DNA of 47,366 nt from Thiobacillus sp. (GCA_030680405.1 JAUXVT010000063.1:1-47366), one strand, 5' to 3'; positions 6,732 to 14,985 are shown, counted from the first letter of the stretch. Notes: generated by a model not told the origin, from the letters alone. Translations and numbers: made by a program.

Positions 6732-8003
6732 ATGAAACTGGAATTTACCGAGGATGCGCTAGATAACCTGCCGATCCCTGAGCGTGGCTGGCAATACCAC
6801 CAGGACCACGGCGGCAGAAAATCGGTCAAGGGTCTGGCGCTCGGAGTCGGATCAACCGGCAGCAAAACGTTTTACCTCTACCGCAAAATTGAGGGTCGAC
6901 CTGAGCGAATCAAAATCGGCCCTTACCCGGATTTAGGCATCGAAAAAGCCCGCGACCGGGCCGACGAACTCAACAGGGAAATTGCCAAGGGCAGCAACCC
7001 GGCCCAAAGCAAGCGCGAGCGCCGGGCGGAACTGACCCTGGGCGAAGGCTTCGCCGAATACGTCGACCGCTATTGCAAGCCTCACGGGGTCAAGGGCTGG
7101 GCCGAAATCAAGGCGCAATTCGACCGCTACCTGGGGAAGATTGACCCCACCGCGCGCAAGCCGCGGGGCCGGGCGCCCAGCAAGCCAGATTGCGCCGTCG
7201 ACTGGAGCGGGCGCCGGCTGTCCACGATCAAAAAAACGGAACTGTCGCGGCTGCATTCCGACATTGGCGCCGCCGGGCACCGCACCCAGGCAAACCGCGT
7301 GATTGAAATCGTTTCGAGCGTGTTCAATCGCGCGAAGTCCTGGGGGTTGTATGACGGCACGAACCCGGCCGACGGGATCGAGCCTTTCCGCGAAGTGAAG
7401 CGCGATCGGTTTTTGCAGGCGGGCGAATTGCCGAAATTCTTCGCCGCCATGGCCGAAGATGATTCGGAAAACTTCCGCGATTTCGTGACGCTGGCGCTGT
7501 TGACCGGCGCGCGCCGTGAAAACGTGCTGACGATGGCCTGGGCTGACGTCGACCTGGCCGCCGGCCTGTGGCGCATCCCGGACACGAAAAACAACGAGCC
7601 GCACACCGTACCCCTTACCCGCGAGGCCGTGGCGATTCTCAAGGCGCGCCAGCCGGCAGCCGATGCGGAAAACCCTTCGCCGTTTGTGCTGCCGGCCGCG
7701 CGTGGATCGGGGCCGATGGCGCCACCGAAAAAGCGCTGGGCAGCTTTGCTCAAGCGCGCCGGCCTGGCCGATTTGCGATTGCATGACCTGCGGCGCTCAA
7801 TGGGAAGCTGGCAGGCCAAGACCGGCGCAAGCCTGATTGTTATCGGAAAAAGCCTTGGGCACAAAAGCGCGGCAGCGACACAGATTTATGCGCGGCTCGA
7901 TGTGGATCCCGTGCGCGAATCCATGCAAAAGGCGACGGGCGCCATGATGACAGCGGCCGGGGTCAAGCCCGTCACGAAGGCGAAGCGGGCGCGCAAAGAT
8001 TGA
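6732..8003 (+). CDS. int: P4-type tyrosine integrase
   Basis: 423 residues from the ATG at 6732, which has AGGGG upstream; an earlier TTG at 6648 would translate att-region DNA and is unlikely. The N-terminal DUF4102 arm-binding domain (about 1-90) contains LALGVGSTGSKTFYLY and IKIGPYPDLG. A core-binding domain and catalytic domain follow, with arginine in LTGARRENVL (261/262), H351-x-x-R354 in LHDLRRSMG, H377 in LGHKS and nucleophile Y386. All catalytic residues are present, so the protein should be active. It would integrate and excise the element at the 48-bp tRNA-Arg core, whose left copy lies about 190 bases upstream. Confidence 0.93.
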   Translation: MKLEFTEDALDNLPIPERGWQYHQDHGGRKSVKGLALGVGSTGSKTFYLYRKIEGRPERIKIGPYPDLGIEKARDRADELNREIAKGSNPAQSKRERRAELTLGEGFAEYVDRYCKPHGVKGWAEIKAQFDRYLGKIDPTARKPRGRAPSKPDCAVDWSGRRLSTIKKTELSRLHSDIGAAGHRTQANRVIEIVSSVFNRAKSWGLYDGTNPADGIEPFREVKRDRFLQAGELPKFFAAMAEDDSENFRDFVTLALLTGARRENVLTMAWADVDLAAGLWRIPDTKNNEPHTVPLTREAVAILKARQPAADAENPSPFVLPAARGSGPMAPPKKRWAALLKRAGLADLRLHDLRRSMGSWQAKTGASLIVIGKSLGHKSAAATQIYARLDVDPVRESMQKATGAMMTAAGVKPVTKAKRARKD

Positions 8004-8068
8004 CCGTGTACCCCCGAGATTGACGGCGCGTTTCGGGGACATGCTCACCCAACTTCGGAATTTGCATG

Positions 8069-8177
8069 GTTCCATTGGTTCCATGTGTTCCAAATACATA
8101 AACCCCTTGTATTTACTTGCTTTCCAGCCATCCGGCATGGAACCGGGCTTGGTTCCGTGCCGTGTTCCATGTGTTCC
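8069..8177. repeat. Left iteron array (seven GTTCC/GGAAC sites)
   Basis: GTTCC occurs at 8069, 8078 and 8087 (9-bp steps), an inverted GGAACC at 8139, then GTTCC at 8152, 8164 and 8173. Extended unit is about TGGTTCCA. The array follows the integrase gene. The same seven-site pattern in opposite orientation is found at 14786-14891. It is probably a binding array for the element's primase-helicase, like the ori iterons of phage P4. Confidence 0.75.
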
Positions 8178-8283
8178 AGGGCTCGCCCCGCGTGTTTGCT
8201 GGCGTTTGTCGGGCATAAACCGCGCGAAGTAATTCCCTTGCCGCCCCCGCGCCTGCCGTGGCAATTGATGGCGCATCAATCGT

Positions 8284-8325
8284 GAGCAAAACCAAACCGA
8301 GCGCTGCCGGGTTTGCTCGGCTTTT
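8284..8325 (+). terminator. Probable terminator after the integrase
   Basis: CCGAGC (8297-8302) pairs with GCTCGG (8315-8320), followed by CTTTT. An alternative stem GAGCAAA (8284-8290) with TTTGCTC (8312-8318) overlaps it. The position, before the regulatory region of the next gene, fits a rho-independent terminator. Confidence 0.5.
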
Positions 8326-8328
8326 CAA

Positions 8329-8499
8329 AAAGTAAACAATCCGGCCGGATTACTTTACATGCCCCGCCTAGAGTCCGTTCAAGCCCGCACCGTTGCGGGT
8401 TGGCGCTAGAGGGGCTGCGGGTTTGTAGAAAGTGACGAATCCGGCCGAATAAGGTCTCACTCCCCCTCTAGTCTCCCAAACAACCCCGCGCCGTTGCGG
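8329..8499 (+). promoter_or_regulatory. Duplicated operator/leader region upstream of the AlpA-like gene
   Basis: Two related segments of about 70 bases begin at 8329 and 8429, exactly 100 bases apart. Each starts AAAGT(A/G)A, then AATCCGGCCG: a perfect 14-bp palindrome at 8338-8351 and a degenerate copy at 8438. Each has a CTAG motif about 30 bases on and ends in a hairpin-like CCGC..CCGTTGCGG. Tandem regulator sites with possible promoters are the simplest reading. Confidence 0.55.
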
Positions 8500-8517
8500 T
8501 AACTGAGAGGACTAGCA

Positions 8518-8730
8518 ATGAACACCACCGTCACCCCCCGCCGTCAATCGGATTTAATGAGCCGCGATGAGGCGGCGCAATACCTGGGCGTTTCCTCGAA
8601 AACTCTCGCGACCTGGGCGTGTACCAAGCGATACCCGCTCCCTGTCGTCAAGCTGGGCCGCGCCGTGAAATACCGCGTCGCCGACCTCGAAAAATTCATC
8701 GCGTCGCGCACCGTCGGCACCCCGGAATAA
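8518..8730 (+). CDS. AlpA-like HTH regulator/excisionase
   Basis: A 70-residue protein with a MerR-type helix-turn-helix (HTH_17): LMSRDEAAQYLGVSSKTLATW, then PLPVVKLGRAVKYRVADLEKFIA. This is the standard AlpA/excisionase pattern. GAGAGG lies 9 bases before the ATG. In P4-like satellites such proteins turn on early genes and aid excision. It lies directly downstream of the duplicated operator region and is the first gene of the replication/packaging operon, so it probably controls that operon and may bind the palindromes itself. Confidence 0.83.
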   Translation: MNTTVTPRRQSDLMSRDEAAQYLGVSSKTLATWACTKRYPLPVVKLGRAVKYRVADLEKFIASRTVGTPE

Positions 8731-8740
8731 GGGGCCGGCC

Positions 8741-9004
8741 ATGACCGCAAATGTAAAGGAATGCGCCGCCTGTGGCGCGGGAATGAAACTCGGCGAGATG
8801 GCCGGCAGCGCGGCTATTGCAATCGGCCTGACGTTTGATGGCCGCATCATCGGCGAGCGTTTGCCCGTATGCGTGAAGTGCCTCGATATTGCGGAGAAAA
8901 GCGAAGAGTCGGCGGCGCTTGTTCAAGAGGCGATCAGCCTACGCTACGAATTCGCCAAAGGCGCGACCAAGCAAAGCGAAAACGATGAAGGGGCGCTCCA
9001 TTGA
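8741..9004 (+). CDS. Small zinc-ribbon protein of the satellite
   Basis: 87 residues. Two CxxC pairs are visible, CAAC near the N-terminus (KECAACGAGM) and CVKC near residue 45, which could bind one zinc. The C-terminal half is helical and charged. AAGGGG precedes the ATG. It lies 10 bases after the AlpA-like gene, and its stop overlaps the TTG start of the primase-helicase. I do not recognise the family; a role in replication or regulation is suggested only by position. Confidence 0.66.
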   Translation: MTANVKECAACGAGMKLGEMAGSAAIAIGLTFDGRIIGERLPVCVKCLDIAEKSEESAALVQEAISLRYEFAKGATKQSENDEGALH

Positions 9005-11871
9005 AAACCCCGCCCCCCGACTTCCCAAAAATCGCCGCCGCCGCGCTTGGCTGTTTCGATCAAATCATGATCCTGCTCGGCCTGAGCGGCAAAATGTCAG
9101 GCCCCGAGTTCCTGCCGCTGAACCCGCGCCGCGCTGATAAGAAACCCGGCTCGTTTGCGATCAACAGCAAAACCGGCGCGTGGGGCGATTGGGCGGCCGA
9201 TGTGAAAGGGGGCGACCTGATAAGCCTCGCCGCCTACATCCGGGGCGGATCGAACAGCGACGCCGCCCTATGGCTGGCCGAAGTGCTGAACCTGCATGAA
9301 AGTATCGCACCGACACAATGTGCACCGCGCGCCCAGGCCCCCACCGATGGCGCTGAATGGGTGGCGCCTATCCCCTGCGATGCGCCCAAGCCGCCGGCCG
9401 GCAATATGCGCCACGGCAAACCCTCGCAGGTTTGGACCTATCGCGACGCCGACGGCCGCGTGATATTTCACCATTGCCGATTCGACCCGCGCGACCAGCG
9501 CAAGCAGTTTGCGCCGCTCACCTTGTGGCGCGACGCATCGGGCCGCCTGGCGTGGGCGTGGAAATGGCCGCCAGCGGGCGCGCCTGTGCCCCTGTACGGC
9601 CTGCCGCGCCTCGCCGAGGTACCCGAGGCCGCGGTAATCATCACCGAAGGCGAGAAGGCCGCCGACGCCGCCGCGCTGCTGTTCCCGGATCATGCCGTTT
9701 GCACCTTCGCGGGCGGCGCAAATGCCGTCGGCAAGGCCGATATAACCCCGCTCGCCGGCCGCGAGTGCTGGTTATGGCCGGATAACGACGCCCCCGGCCG
9801 GCAGGCTATGGACAAACTCGGCGCGCGCCTGGCTGAATCTGGCGCCGTGGTGAAGCGTTTCGACCTGGCAGCGCTCGCCAAGCGACCCGGAACCGATGCA
9901 AGCGGGGCCGCGATCCTCGAACCCGGCCCCGCGCTCGCGGCCGGCGACGATGCGGCCGACCTTGCGGCGCGTGGTTGGTTGGCGGCGCATATCCGTTTGC
10001 TGGTCGAGTCGGGCGAACTGCTGGAAATTCCTTCCGCGCCGGAAACAGTTTCCAAACCTGAACCAAGTTCCAAGGCCCGGACCGACGCGGGCGAACCCGA
10101 GCGCGCTTCGAAATTCGAAATGCGGCCTAAGGGGCTTTTCAGGAATTCCGAAAAGGGGCCGTTTTTTGTGTGCCCGCCGTTCGAAGTCACCGCCAAGGGC
10201 AGCGACCCGGATTCCGCCGCCTGGGGATTGCTGCTCAGTCTGCACGATCCCGACGGCCGCCCGCATTATGTGACCGTGCCCTATCGCACCCTGCGCGGCG
10301 ACGGCGCCGCCGCGCTCGAATTGCTGATGGATCGGGGCTTTGTCCCGCGCAAGGGTTGCGACTCCTTCCTGGTCGAATACCTGCGCGAAGTCGAAACGGA
10401 CAAGCGCGCCAAATGGGTTAACCGCAACGGCTGGCAAGGTAGGGATCCGGCGACGGCGGTTTATGTGACCGCCGCGCAAACCTACGGCGCCCAGCGCGGC
10501 GAACTGTGGCTGTTGCAATCCGACGGCCCGCGCCTCGATCCGTTCAAGACGCGCGGCACCTTGGACGAATGGCGGCAAAACGTCGCCGCTTTGTGCGTGG
10601 ACAATTCGCGCCTCACCTTCGCCGTATCAATGGCATTCGCCGCGCCGCTGCTGTTTCCGCTCGGCATGGAAAGCGGCGGGTTTTCCTATGTTGGGAAATC
10701 ATCCGGCGGCAAAACGACCGCGTTAAAAGTCGGGGCGAGCGTATGCGGCGCGCCGGATTACGCGGACCGATTGCGCGCCACGGATAACGGCCTGGAATCC
10801 ATTTTTCTCGCCAAGTCCGACGCTCCCGCATACCTCGACGAGCTGGGGCAGCTTGGGCCGCAAATCGCGGGCGAGGCGGTTTACATGGCGGCAAACGGCA
10901 GCCAGAAGGCGCGCGCCAATCGCAACGGCGGCGCCCGCGCGTGTGAAGCCTGGCGAACGGTTTTTTTGCTGTCGAGCGAAGTTAGCTTGGCCGCGCACAT
11001 GGGCGAGGCCGGGCGATCACCGAAGGCCGGCCAACAGGCGCGGCTGGCCGACATTCCTTCCGACGCTGGGGGCGGCTTTGGCATTTTCGAGGATCTTCAC
11101 GACTACGCCGGCGGGCACGAATTCGCCCAGGCCCTAACCCGTGCCGCCGCCAATTACTACGGCACCCCGTTTGCCGCTTTCCTGTCGCGCCTGATGCGCG
11201 AGCGGGGCGAATCGCTTTGGCTCAAGCTGCGCGAGGATGTTCGACTGTTCGAGCGCGACTACCTGAAAGACGATCAAGCGGGCGGGAAAGCGGGCGGGCA
11301 GGCCCACCGCGTCGCGACCCGCTTTGGCCTGGTGGCGGCCGCTGGTGAATTGGCGATCCTGTGGCTTGATTTGCCATGGCAGAAAGGCGCCGCGAGCGAG
11401 GCCGCCGGCAAACTGTTTACCGCATGGGTTGATGCGCGCGGCGGGGCAGGGGATCAGGAAGAGCGCGCCATGCTCGCCCAGGTTCGAGACTTCCTGAGCC
11501 GCCACGGCGAGGCCCGCTTTACTGATTGGGATCGGCCGGCCGCCGATAGTGACAAGCACGCGCCCCGCGTCATAAACCGTGCTGGCTTCCGTCGCATCAC
11601 CAAAGAGTCGGAAGAGCAAGCAATCGAAGGCGGCCGCGATCATCCCGATTATTCCTCGCGACTTGAAACCGAGTATTTCGTTTTCCCCGAAGTGTGGAAG
11701 AACGAAATATGCAAAGGCCACGACGCAAGCGCCGTCGCCTACCTGCTCGCCAAGCTGGGCGCCCTCACGACCTCTGACGGTTCGCGTATGTCCCGCTCGC
11801 TCAGTTTGCCGGGCGAGGGCAAGCGGCGCGTGTATCACGTCACCCCGTTAATTTGGAGTGGTGAACGATGA
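9001..11871 (+). CDS. TOPRIM-DUF927 primase-helicase
   Basis: 956 residues. The N-terminus (about 1-100) resembles a primase-type CHC2 region without the cysteines (NSKTGAWGDWAADVKGGDLI). A TOPRIM domain spans about 205-300, with E216 in ITEGEKAAD and the D261-N-D263 pair in WPDNDAPG. A DUF927 helicase-like domain spans about 370-690, with Walker A GKSSGGKT (565-572) and Walker B AYLDEL. It would prime and unwind DNA for autonomous replication of the excised element, as the P4 alpha protein does. The start is TTG at 9001, with GAAGGGG upstream, overlapping the preceding stop; the end overlaps the next small ORF. The iteron arrays at both ends are plausible binding sites. Confidence 0.88.
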   Translation: MKTPPPDFPKIAAAALGCFDQIMILLGLSGKMSGPEFLPLNPRRADKKPGSFAINSKTGAWGDWAADVKGGDLISLAAYIRGGSNSDAALWLAEVLNLHESIAPTQCAPRAQAPTDGAEWVAPIPCDAPKPPAGNMRHGKPSQVWTYRDADGRVIFHHCRFDPRDQRKQFAPLTLWRDASGRLAWAWKWPPAGAPVPLYGLPRLAEVPEAAVIITEGEKAADAAALLFPDHAVCTFAGGANAVGKADITPLAGRECWLWPDNDAPGRQAMDKLGARLAESGAVVKRFDLAALAKRPGTDASGAAILEPGPALAAGDDAADLAARGWLAAHIRLLVESGELLEIPSAPETVSKPEPSSKARTDAGEPERASKFEMRPKGLFRNSEKGPFFVCPPFEVTAKGSDPDSAAWGLLLSLHDPDGRPHYVTVPYRTLRGDGAAALELLMDRGFVPRKGCDSFLVEYLREVETDKRAKWVNRNGWQGRDPATAVYVTAAQTYGAQRGELWLLQSDGPRLDPFKTRGTLDEWRQNVAALCVDNSRLTFAVSMAFAAPLLFPLGMESGGFSYVGKSSGGKTTALKVGASVCGAPDYADRLRATDNGLESIFLAKSDAPAYLDELGQLGPQIAGEAVYMAANGSQKARANRNGGARACEAWRTVFLLSSEVSLAAHMGEAGRSPKAGQQARLADIPSDAGGGFGIFEDLHDYAGGHEFAQALTRAAANYYGTPFAAFLSRLMRERGESLWLKLREDVRLFERDYLKDDQAGGKAGGQAHRVATRFGLVAAAGELAILWLDLPWQKGAASEAAGKLFTAWVDARGGAGDQEERAMLAQVRDFLSRHGEARFTDWDRPAADSDKHAPRVINRAGFRRITKESEEQAIEGGRDHPDYSSRLETEYFVFPEVWKNEICKGHDASAVAYLLAKLGALTTSDGSRMSRSLSLPGEGKRRVYHVTPLIWSGER

Positions 11872-12035
11872 CCGCGCGCCGGATGGGGAGCGGGGGAATT
11901 CCTTTCGCGCCACGAACGAAAAGCGTTAACCGTTTCAAGGCAACAGGAAAGAAACAGAAAACCCCCGCCACCCTGAAACGTGGGTCCTACATACGGGGAC
12001 CCATGCGGGTAATCCCGACCGCGTTCTATTCGTAG
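11868..12035 (+). CDS. 55-residue basic small ORF
   Basis: The ATG at 11868 overlaps the primase-helicase stop (ATGA), so translational coupling is likely. The product starts MTARRMGSGGIPFAPRTK and ends TAFYS. It is strongly basic (many Lys and Arg), with no recognised domain. It is short, but its start position and compatibility with the operon support it as a gene. It could be a nucleic-acid-binding accessory protein. Confidence 0.45.
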   Translation: MTARRMGSGGIPFAPRTKSVNRFKATGKKQKTPATLKRGSYIRGPMRVIPTAFYS

Positions 12036-12084
12036 AGTGCAACTCGAAAACTTGGTTAACACGTAACGCTTGAAAGGTAATCCA

Positions 12085-12603
12085 ATGAACACCACCGAAC
12101 CGAAAGACCCGACCGGCCGCATTTCTCAAGCCGAACTCGCCCGCCGCCTGAAAGTATCGCGGCCCAGCGTTTCCAAGGCCGTCAAATCCGGCCGCATCAC
12201 GCCTGATGAGGATGGGCTGTTCGACCCCATCGAAGCAGAGTTGCAATGGGTTTCGAACACGCGGCCCAGCGTACGCGGAAAACGCAAGGCCACACCCGGC
12301 GGATATTCCGACGCACGCGCCCGCAAGGAAACCGCTTTGGCGCGCATGGCCGAATTGAGGCTGGCGCAAACGGAAGGAGCCCTGCTCGAACGGTCCGCCG
12401 TTGATTACGCGTTAGACGACCTGGGCGCGATTCTTCGCGGCTTGATGGAGAGTTTCCCCGACCGCGTGGCGCCCCAAGTTTTCCAGCGTCAGACGTTTGA
12501 CGAAGTTCACGCGATCCTTGCCGAGGCTGGCAATGACGTTTTGCTGGAACTGTCGGCCGCACTGGAACGGCGGGCGAAAGAGTTTGAGGTAAATGCGGGC
12601 TGA
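12085..12603 (+). CDS. Nu1-like small terminase subunit
   Basis: 172 residues from ATG 12085, with AAAGGT upstream. Near the N-terminus is a winged-helix-type HTH, SQAELARRLKVSRPSVSKAV then GRITPDEDGLFDP, as in lambda Nu1/DUF1441-type packaging proteins. A helical C-terminal part follows (ARKETALARMAELRLAQTEG) and would mediate oligomerisation or large-subunit contact. Small terminases recognise the packaging site. In satellites of the SaPI/PICI type an own TerS redirects the helper phage packaging motor to the satellite DNA. No large subunit is encoded here, which supports that role. The gene overlaps the next one by 11 bases. Confidence 0.76.
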   Translation: MNTTEPKDPTGRISQAELARRLKVSRPSVSKAVKSGRITPDEDGLFDPIEAELQWVSNTRPSVRGKRKATPGGYSDARARKETALARMAELRLAQTEGALLERSAVDYALDDLGAILRGLMESFPDRVAPQVFQRQTFDEVHAILAEAGNDVLLELSAALERRAKEFEVNAG

Positions 12604-12952
12604 TACCGACACCCAGCGCGTCGCCCGCGTCGCCCTGACCCTGGCCGGCGTCGATGCAGCCGCACAGCGACGTGCGCTCGACGCGCTGCCGTTGCGCCTG
12701 GACCGCGCTGCTGCTTTGGCAAGGCGCGACGCTGCAATCCGTGACGCACACCGACTTGTTGGAAACCCCCGCCTCCTGACTGCCGCGCTGCATGAATTCT
12801 ATGCGCGCGCATGGCCGCAATTGCGCCACCTGGTGACGCCACCTGATGACGCTGCCCCATTGCGCCGCGCTTATTTTTTTGCGTGCCAGGCTTGCGATGA
12901 TGCGGGCGCTGACATGCCCGGATTGCGCCAGATTCGCAGAATCATTTTGTGA
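12593..12952 (+). CDS. Hypothetical Arg/Ala-rich protein between TerS and capsid
   Basis: 119 residues, rich in alanine and arginine and mostly helical. The ATG at 12593 lies inside the end of the terminase gene, with GAGGT directly before it. It has no recognised motif. It is placed where phages often have head-related or regulatory genes. It may be a packaging or size-control factor, but nothing in the sequence shows this. Confidence 0.55.
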   Translation: MRADTDTQRVARVALTLAGVDAAAQRRALDALPLRLDRAAALARRDAAIRDAHRLVGNPRLLTAALHEFYARAWPQLRHLVTPPDDAAPLRRAYFFACQACDDAGADMPGLRQIRRIIL

Positions 12953-13020
12953 CATGCGGCTATGGGAATGTCACACCACCCCGCCGATTATGAAATCTCC
13001 ACCACAACCGGAGTACCGAA

Positions 13021-13965
13021 ATGAATTCAGCCCAACAAAACCGAATCGCCGCCGTCGCTCGCGAAGTCAGAATGCGGGCGCCGATGGCGCTCGCCACCAG
13101 CTACGGCGCAACCGTATCAGGCCCTGATGGCGGATACGCTGTGCCGGTAGACTTTGCCCGCTCAGTCTTGATGCCCAGCGTGGGCGCGCTGCTGCCGTAT
13201 TGCCGCGAGCTGCCGGTAACGCAGGGCGGATCCATTGCGCTGCCGCTTGACGTCGCTACCGCTTACGGCAGCGACGGCATCGTGGCCGCTTGGGAAGTTG
13301 AAGGGGCCCTGCTCACGCAGCAAAAACCGAACCTCAATCTGAGTAATTTCATCCTAAAAAAACTCATCGCCATGGTCCCCGTGACCGACGAGCTCCTCGA
13401 CGATTCCGACGCGCTGGCCGCTTTCTTGCCGATTGCCATGCAAACCGCCGTCACCCGCAAGGTTAACGACGGGATTATTGCCGGCCTGGGCGCTGGCCGT
13501 CCGCTGGGTATCCTGAATTCCGGCTCGCTGATTACCGTCGCGAAGGACGGCTCCCAGGGCGCGGGCACCATCGTCGATGCAAACATCGCCGCCATGCTTG
13601 ACCGCAGCCTCACGCCGGATTCATCCCGCTGGGTTTGCAACCCCTCGATTTATTCGAAGATTGTCGGCCTTGCGTCTTTTGACAGCGCGACCCAGCGACT
13701 CGCCGGCTTGCCCATCGTCACCACTGATTCATGCCCCGCGCCTGGCACGCCTGGCGACCTGATCCTGGCCGACCTGGATTTTTACATCGTCGCGTCGAAA
13801 ACCCCGCAGCTAAACGGCTCGATGCATATCTGGTTCGACCAGGACGTGACCGCCTTCAGGCTGTCGTTCCGCATGGACGGTATGCCGATGCTGGGCGCGC
13901 CTGTCACACCGCCGAACGCGACCGCCAACAAGTCGCACATCATCACCGTTGCCGTGAGGGCGTGA
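13021..13965 (+). CDS. HK97-fold major capsid protein
   Basis: 314 residues. Phage_capsid-family signatures are in order: GPDGGYAVPVDFARSV (N-arm to first strand), AAWEVEGALLTQQKPNL, KKLIAMVPVTDELLDDS, NDGIIAGLGAGRPLGILNSG and AGLPIVTTDSCP...GDLILADLDFYIV. GGAGTACC lies just before the ATG. There is no N-terminal scaffold (delta) domain and no prohead protease gene nearby. The protein could form a satellite-specific shell or co-assemble with a helper capsid to change size. An encapsulin-like use is less likely because the sequence reads as a true phage capsid. Confidence 0.86.
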   Translation: MNSAQQNRIAAVAREVRMRAPMALATSYGATVSGPDGGYAVPVDFARSVLMPSVGALLPYCRELPVTQGGSIALPLDVATAYGSDGIVAAWEVEGALLTQQKPNLNLSNFILKKLIAMVPVTDELLDDSDALAAFLPIAMQTAVTRKVNDGIIAGLGAGRPLGILNSGSLITVAKDGSQGAGTIVDANIAAMLDRSLTPDSSRWVCNPSIYSKIVGLASFDSATQRLAGLPIVTTDSCPAPGTPGDLILADLDFYIVASKTPQLNGSMHIWFDQDVTAFRLSFRMDGMPMLGAPVTPPNATANKSHIITVAVRA

Positions 13966-13967
13966 CC

Positions 13968-14555
13968 ATGAGCAATCTACAGGAAGCGGTACAGCTTCTT
14001 TCTGAGGGCGGGGTAATCGACCGCCTCAAGGAAGATGCGCAGGCCGAGCGGGAAGCCCAGCGCGCGGAACTGTTGACGTTGTTGGCGCGGGTCGAATCCG
14101 CTGAAGCGGAGCGCGTCGCCGCGGTCGAAAAAGTGAAGCCTGACCTGCTGAAAAGGCACGCCGCGCTGAAAGCTGAACTGGCGGCCGTCGTCCGCGAACT
14201 GGCCGCGCTCGATACCCATACCAGTTTCACCATCGAAAAGACGAAGGGCAAGCTGCGCAAGCTGGCCGACCCCCGCATCGGGCAGGCCATCAACCAGCTA
14301 CATGACTATGCCGCCAAGGCGCGCGCCGCATTTCGCTCCGGTTCGAGGCGCGTAAAAAAACTGTCGGGCGGTTACGAGCGCACCACTGAGAGCAATGCAA
14401 TCGAAGTTGCTGATCTGGTGGCGGAAATCCACCGCGCTGTTGGCGAGCTTGAGGCCCTGCAGGAAGCCAGGCGGCCCGATAACCTGGCTGCCCTGCTGGC
14501 TGAAAAAATCGACCCGATCAAGCGGAGCGTGCGCAAGCTGCACGGCTTCGGCTGA
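13968..14555 (+). CDS. Coiled-coil protein following the capsid gene
   Basis: 195 residues starting at ATG 13968, two bases after the capsid stop. The first third is strongly coiled coil (DRLKEDAQAEREAQRAELL, then VKPDLLKRHAALKAELAAV). The rest is basic and helical, ending KIDPIKRSVRKLHGFG. No family recognised. The position after the capsid and the helical, charged composition would fit a scaffold or external size-determining protein (a P4 Sid-like function), but this is inference only. It is the last sizeable gene before the operon terminator. Confidence 0.65.
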   Translation: MSNLQEAVQLLSEGGVIDRLKEDAQAEREAQRAELLTLLARVESAEAERVAAVEKVKPDLLKRHAALKAELAAVVRELAALDTHTSFTIEKTKGKLRKLADPRIGQAINQLHDYAAKARAAFRSGSRRVKKLSGGYERTTESNAIEVADLVAEIHRAVGELEALQEARRPDNLAALLAEKIDPIKRSVRKLHGFG

Positions 14556-14574
14556 TTCACCGGAGCGTGGCGAG

Positions 14575-14679
14575 ATGGAGCGCCTGCATAGTCACGCACC
14601 GGCCGGGGTGATTCCCGGTACCACACCCATGCGGCGCACGGGCGATGAAGTCGGCGCGGCAGCTTGGCCTTCATCCTGA
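14575..14679 (+). CDS. Possible 34-residue ORF
   Basis: The ATG at 14575 opens a short frame, MERLHSHAPAGVIPGTTPMR and onward, ending at 14679 before the terminator. There is only a weak ribosome-binding site (GGAGCG, about 8 bases upstream). Coding potential cannot be judged at this length. Confidence 0.22.
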   Translation: MERLHSHAPAGVIPGTTPMRRTGDEVGAAAWPSS

Positions 14680-14723
14680 CGCGACCCGACGTGCCATCCT
14701 TTCGGCATTGCTGAGCGTCACTA

Positions 14724-14746
14724 CCCCGCCCTTGTGGCGGGGTTTT
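14724..14746 (+). terminator. Rho-independent terminator of the satellite operon
   Basis: CCCCGCC (14724-14730), loop CTTGT, GGCGGGG (14736-14742), then TTTT. It lies after the last genes of the element and before the right iteron array. Confidence 0.82.
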
Positions 14747-14785
14747 CAATTGTCGCGCGCCGGGCTTTACCGAATCGCCAATTTT

Positions 14786-14891
14786 GGAACACGCGGAACC
14801 AATTGGAACCGGCCATGGTTCCAAATAAAAACCCCAGAAAGCCTTTATCCATGCGGGTTTCAGAGTTTGGAACACGTGGAACCCGTGGAAC
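14786..14891. repeat. Right iteron array (seven GGAAC/GTTCC sites), inverted relative to the left array
   Basis: GGAAC occurs at 14786, 14795 and 14805, an inverted GTTCC at 14818, then GGAAC at 14869, 14878 and 14887 (9-bp steps). Read on the minus strand, the order and distances (9, 9, 51, 13, 10, 9) nearly equal those of the left array (9, 9, 52, 13, 12, 9). It lies between the operon terminator and the right attachment site. Confidence 0.78.
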
Positions 14892-14985
14892 CCTCGAAAA
14901 TCAGGGGTGGCTTAAAATGTCGGACTTTTTCGGGATTATTCCCGGCAATGCCAGTAGACCACGAGCAATTTTCAAACTTGGGCGG

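Noticed and set aside
8069-8177. CRISPR array as an explanation for the short regular repeats
   Set aside because: Units are only 5-9 bases at 9-bp steps with no spacers; they fit iterons, and no cas genes are present.
8020-8285. Overlapping ORFs of 66-160 residues after the integrase on both strands
   Set aside because: They translate the GTTCC iteron array, giving repeats such as EHMEPMEP; the pattern is explained by the DNA repeats.
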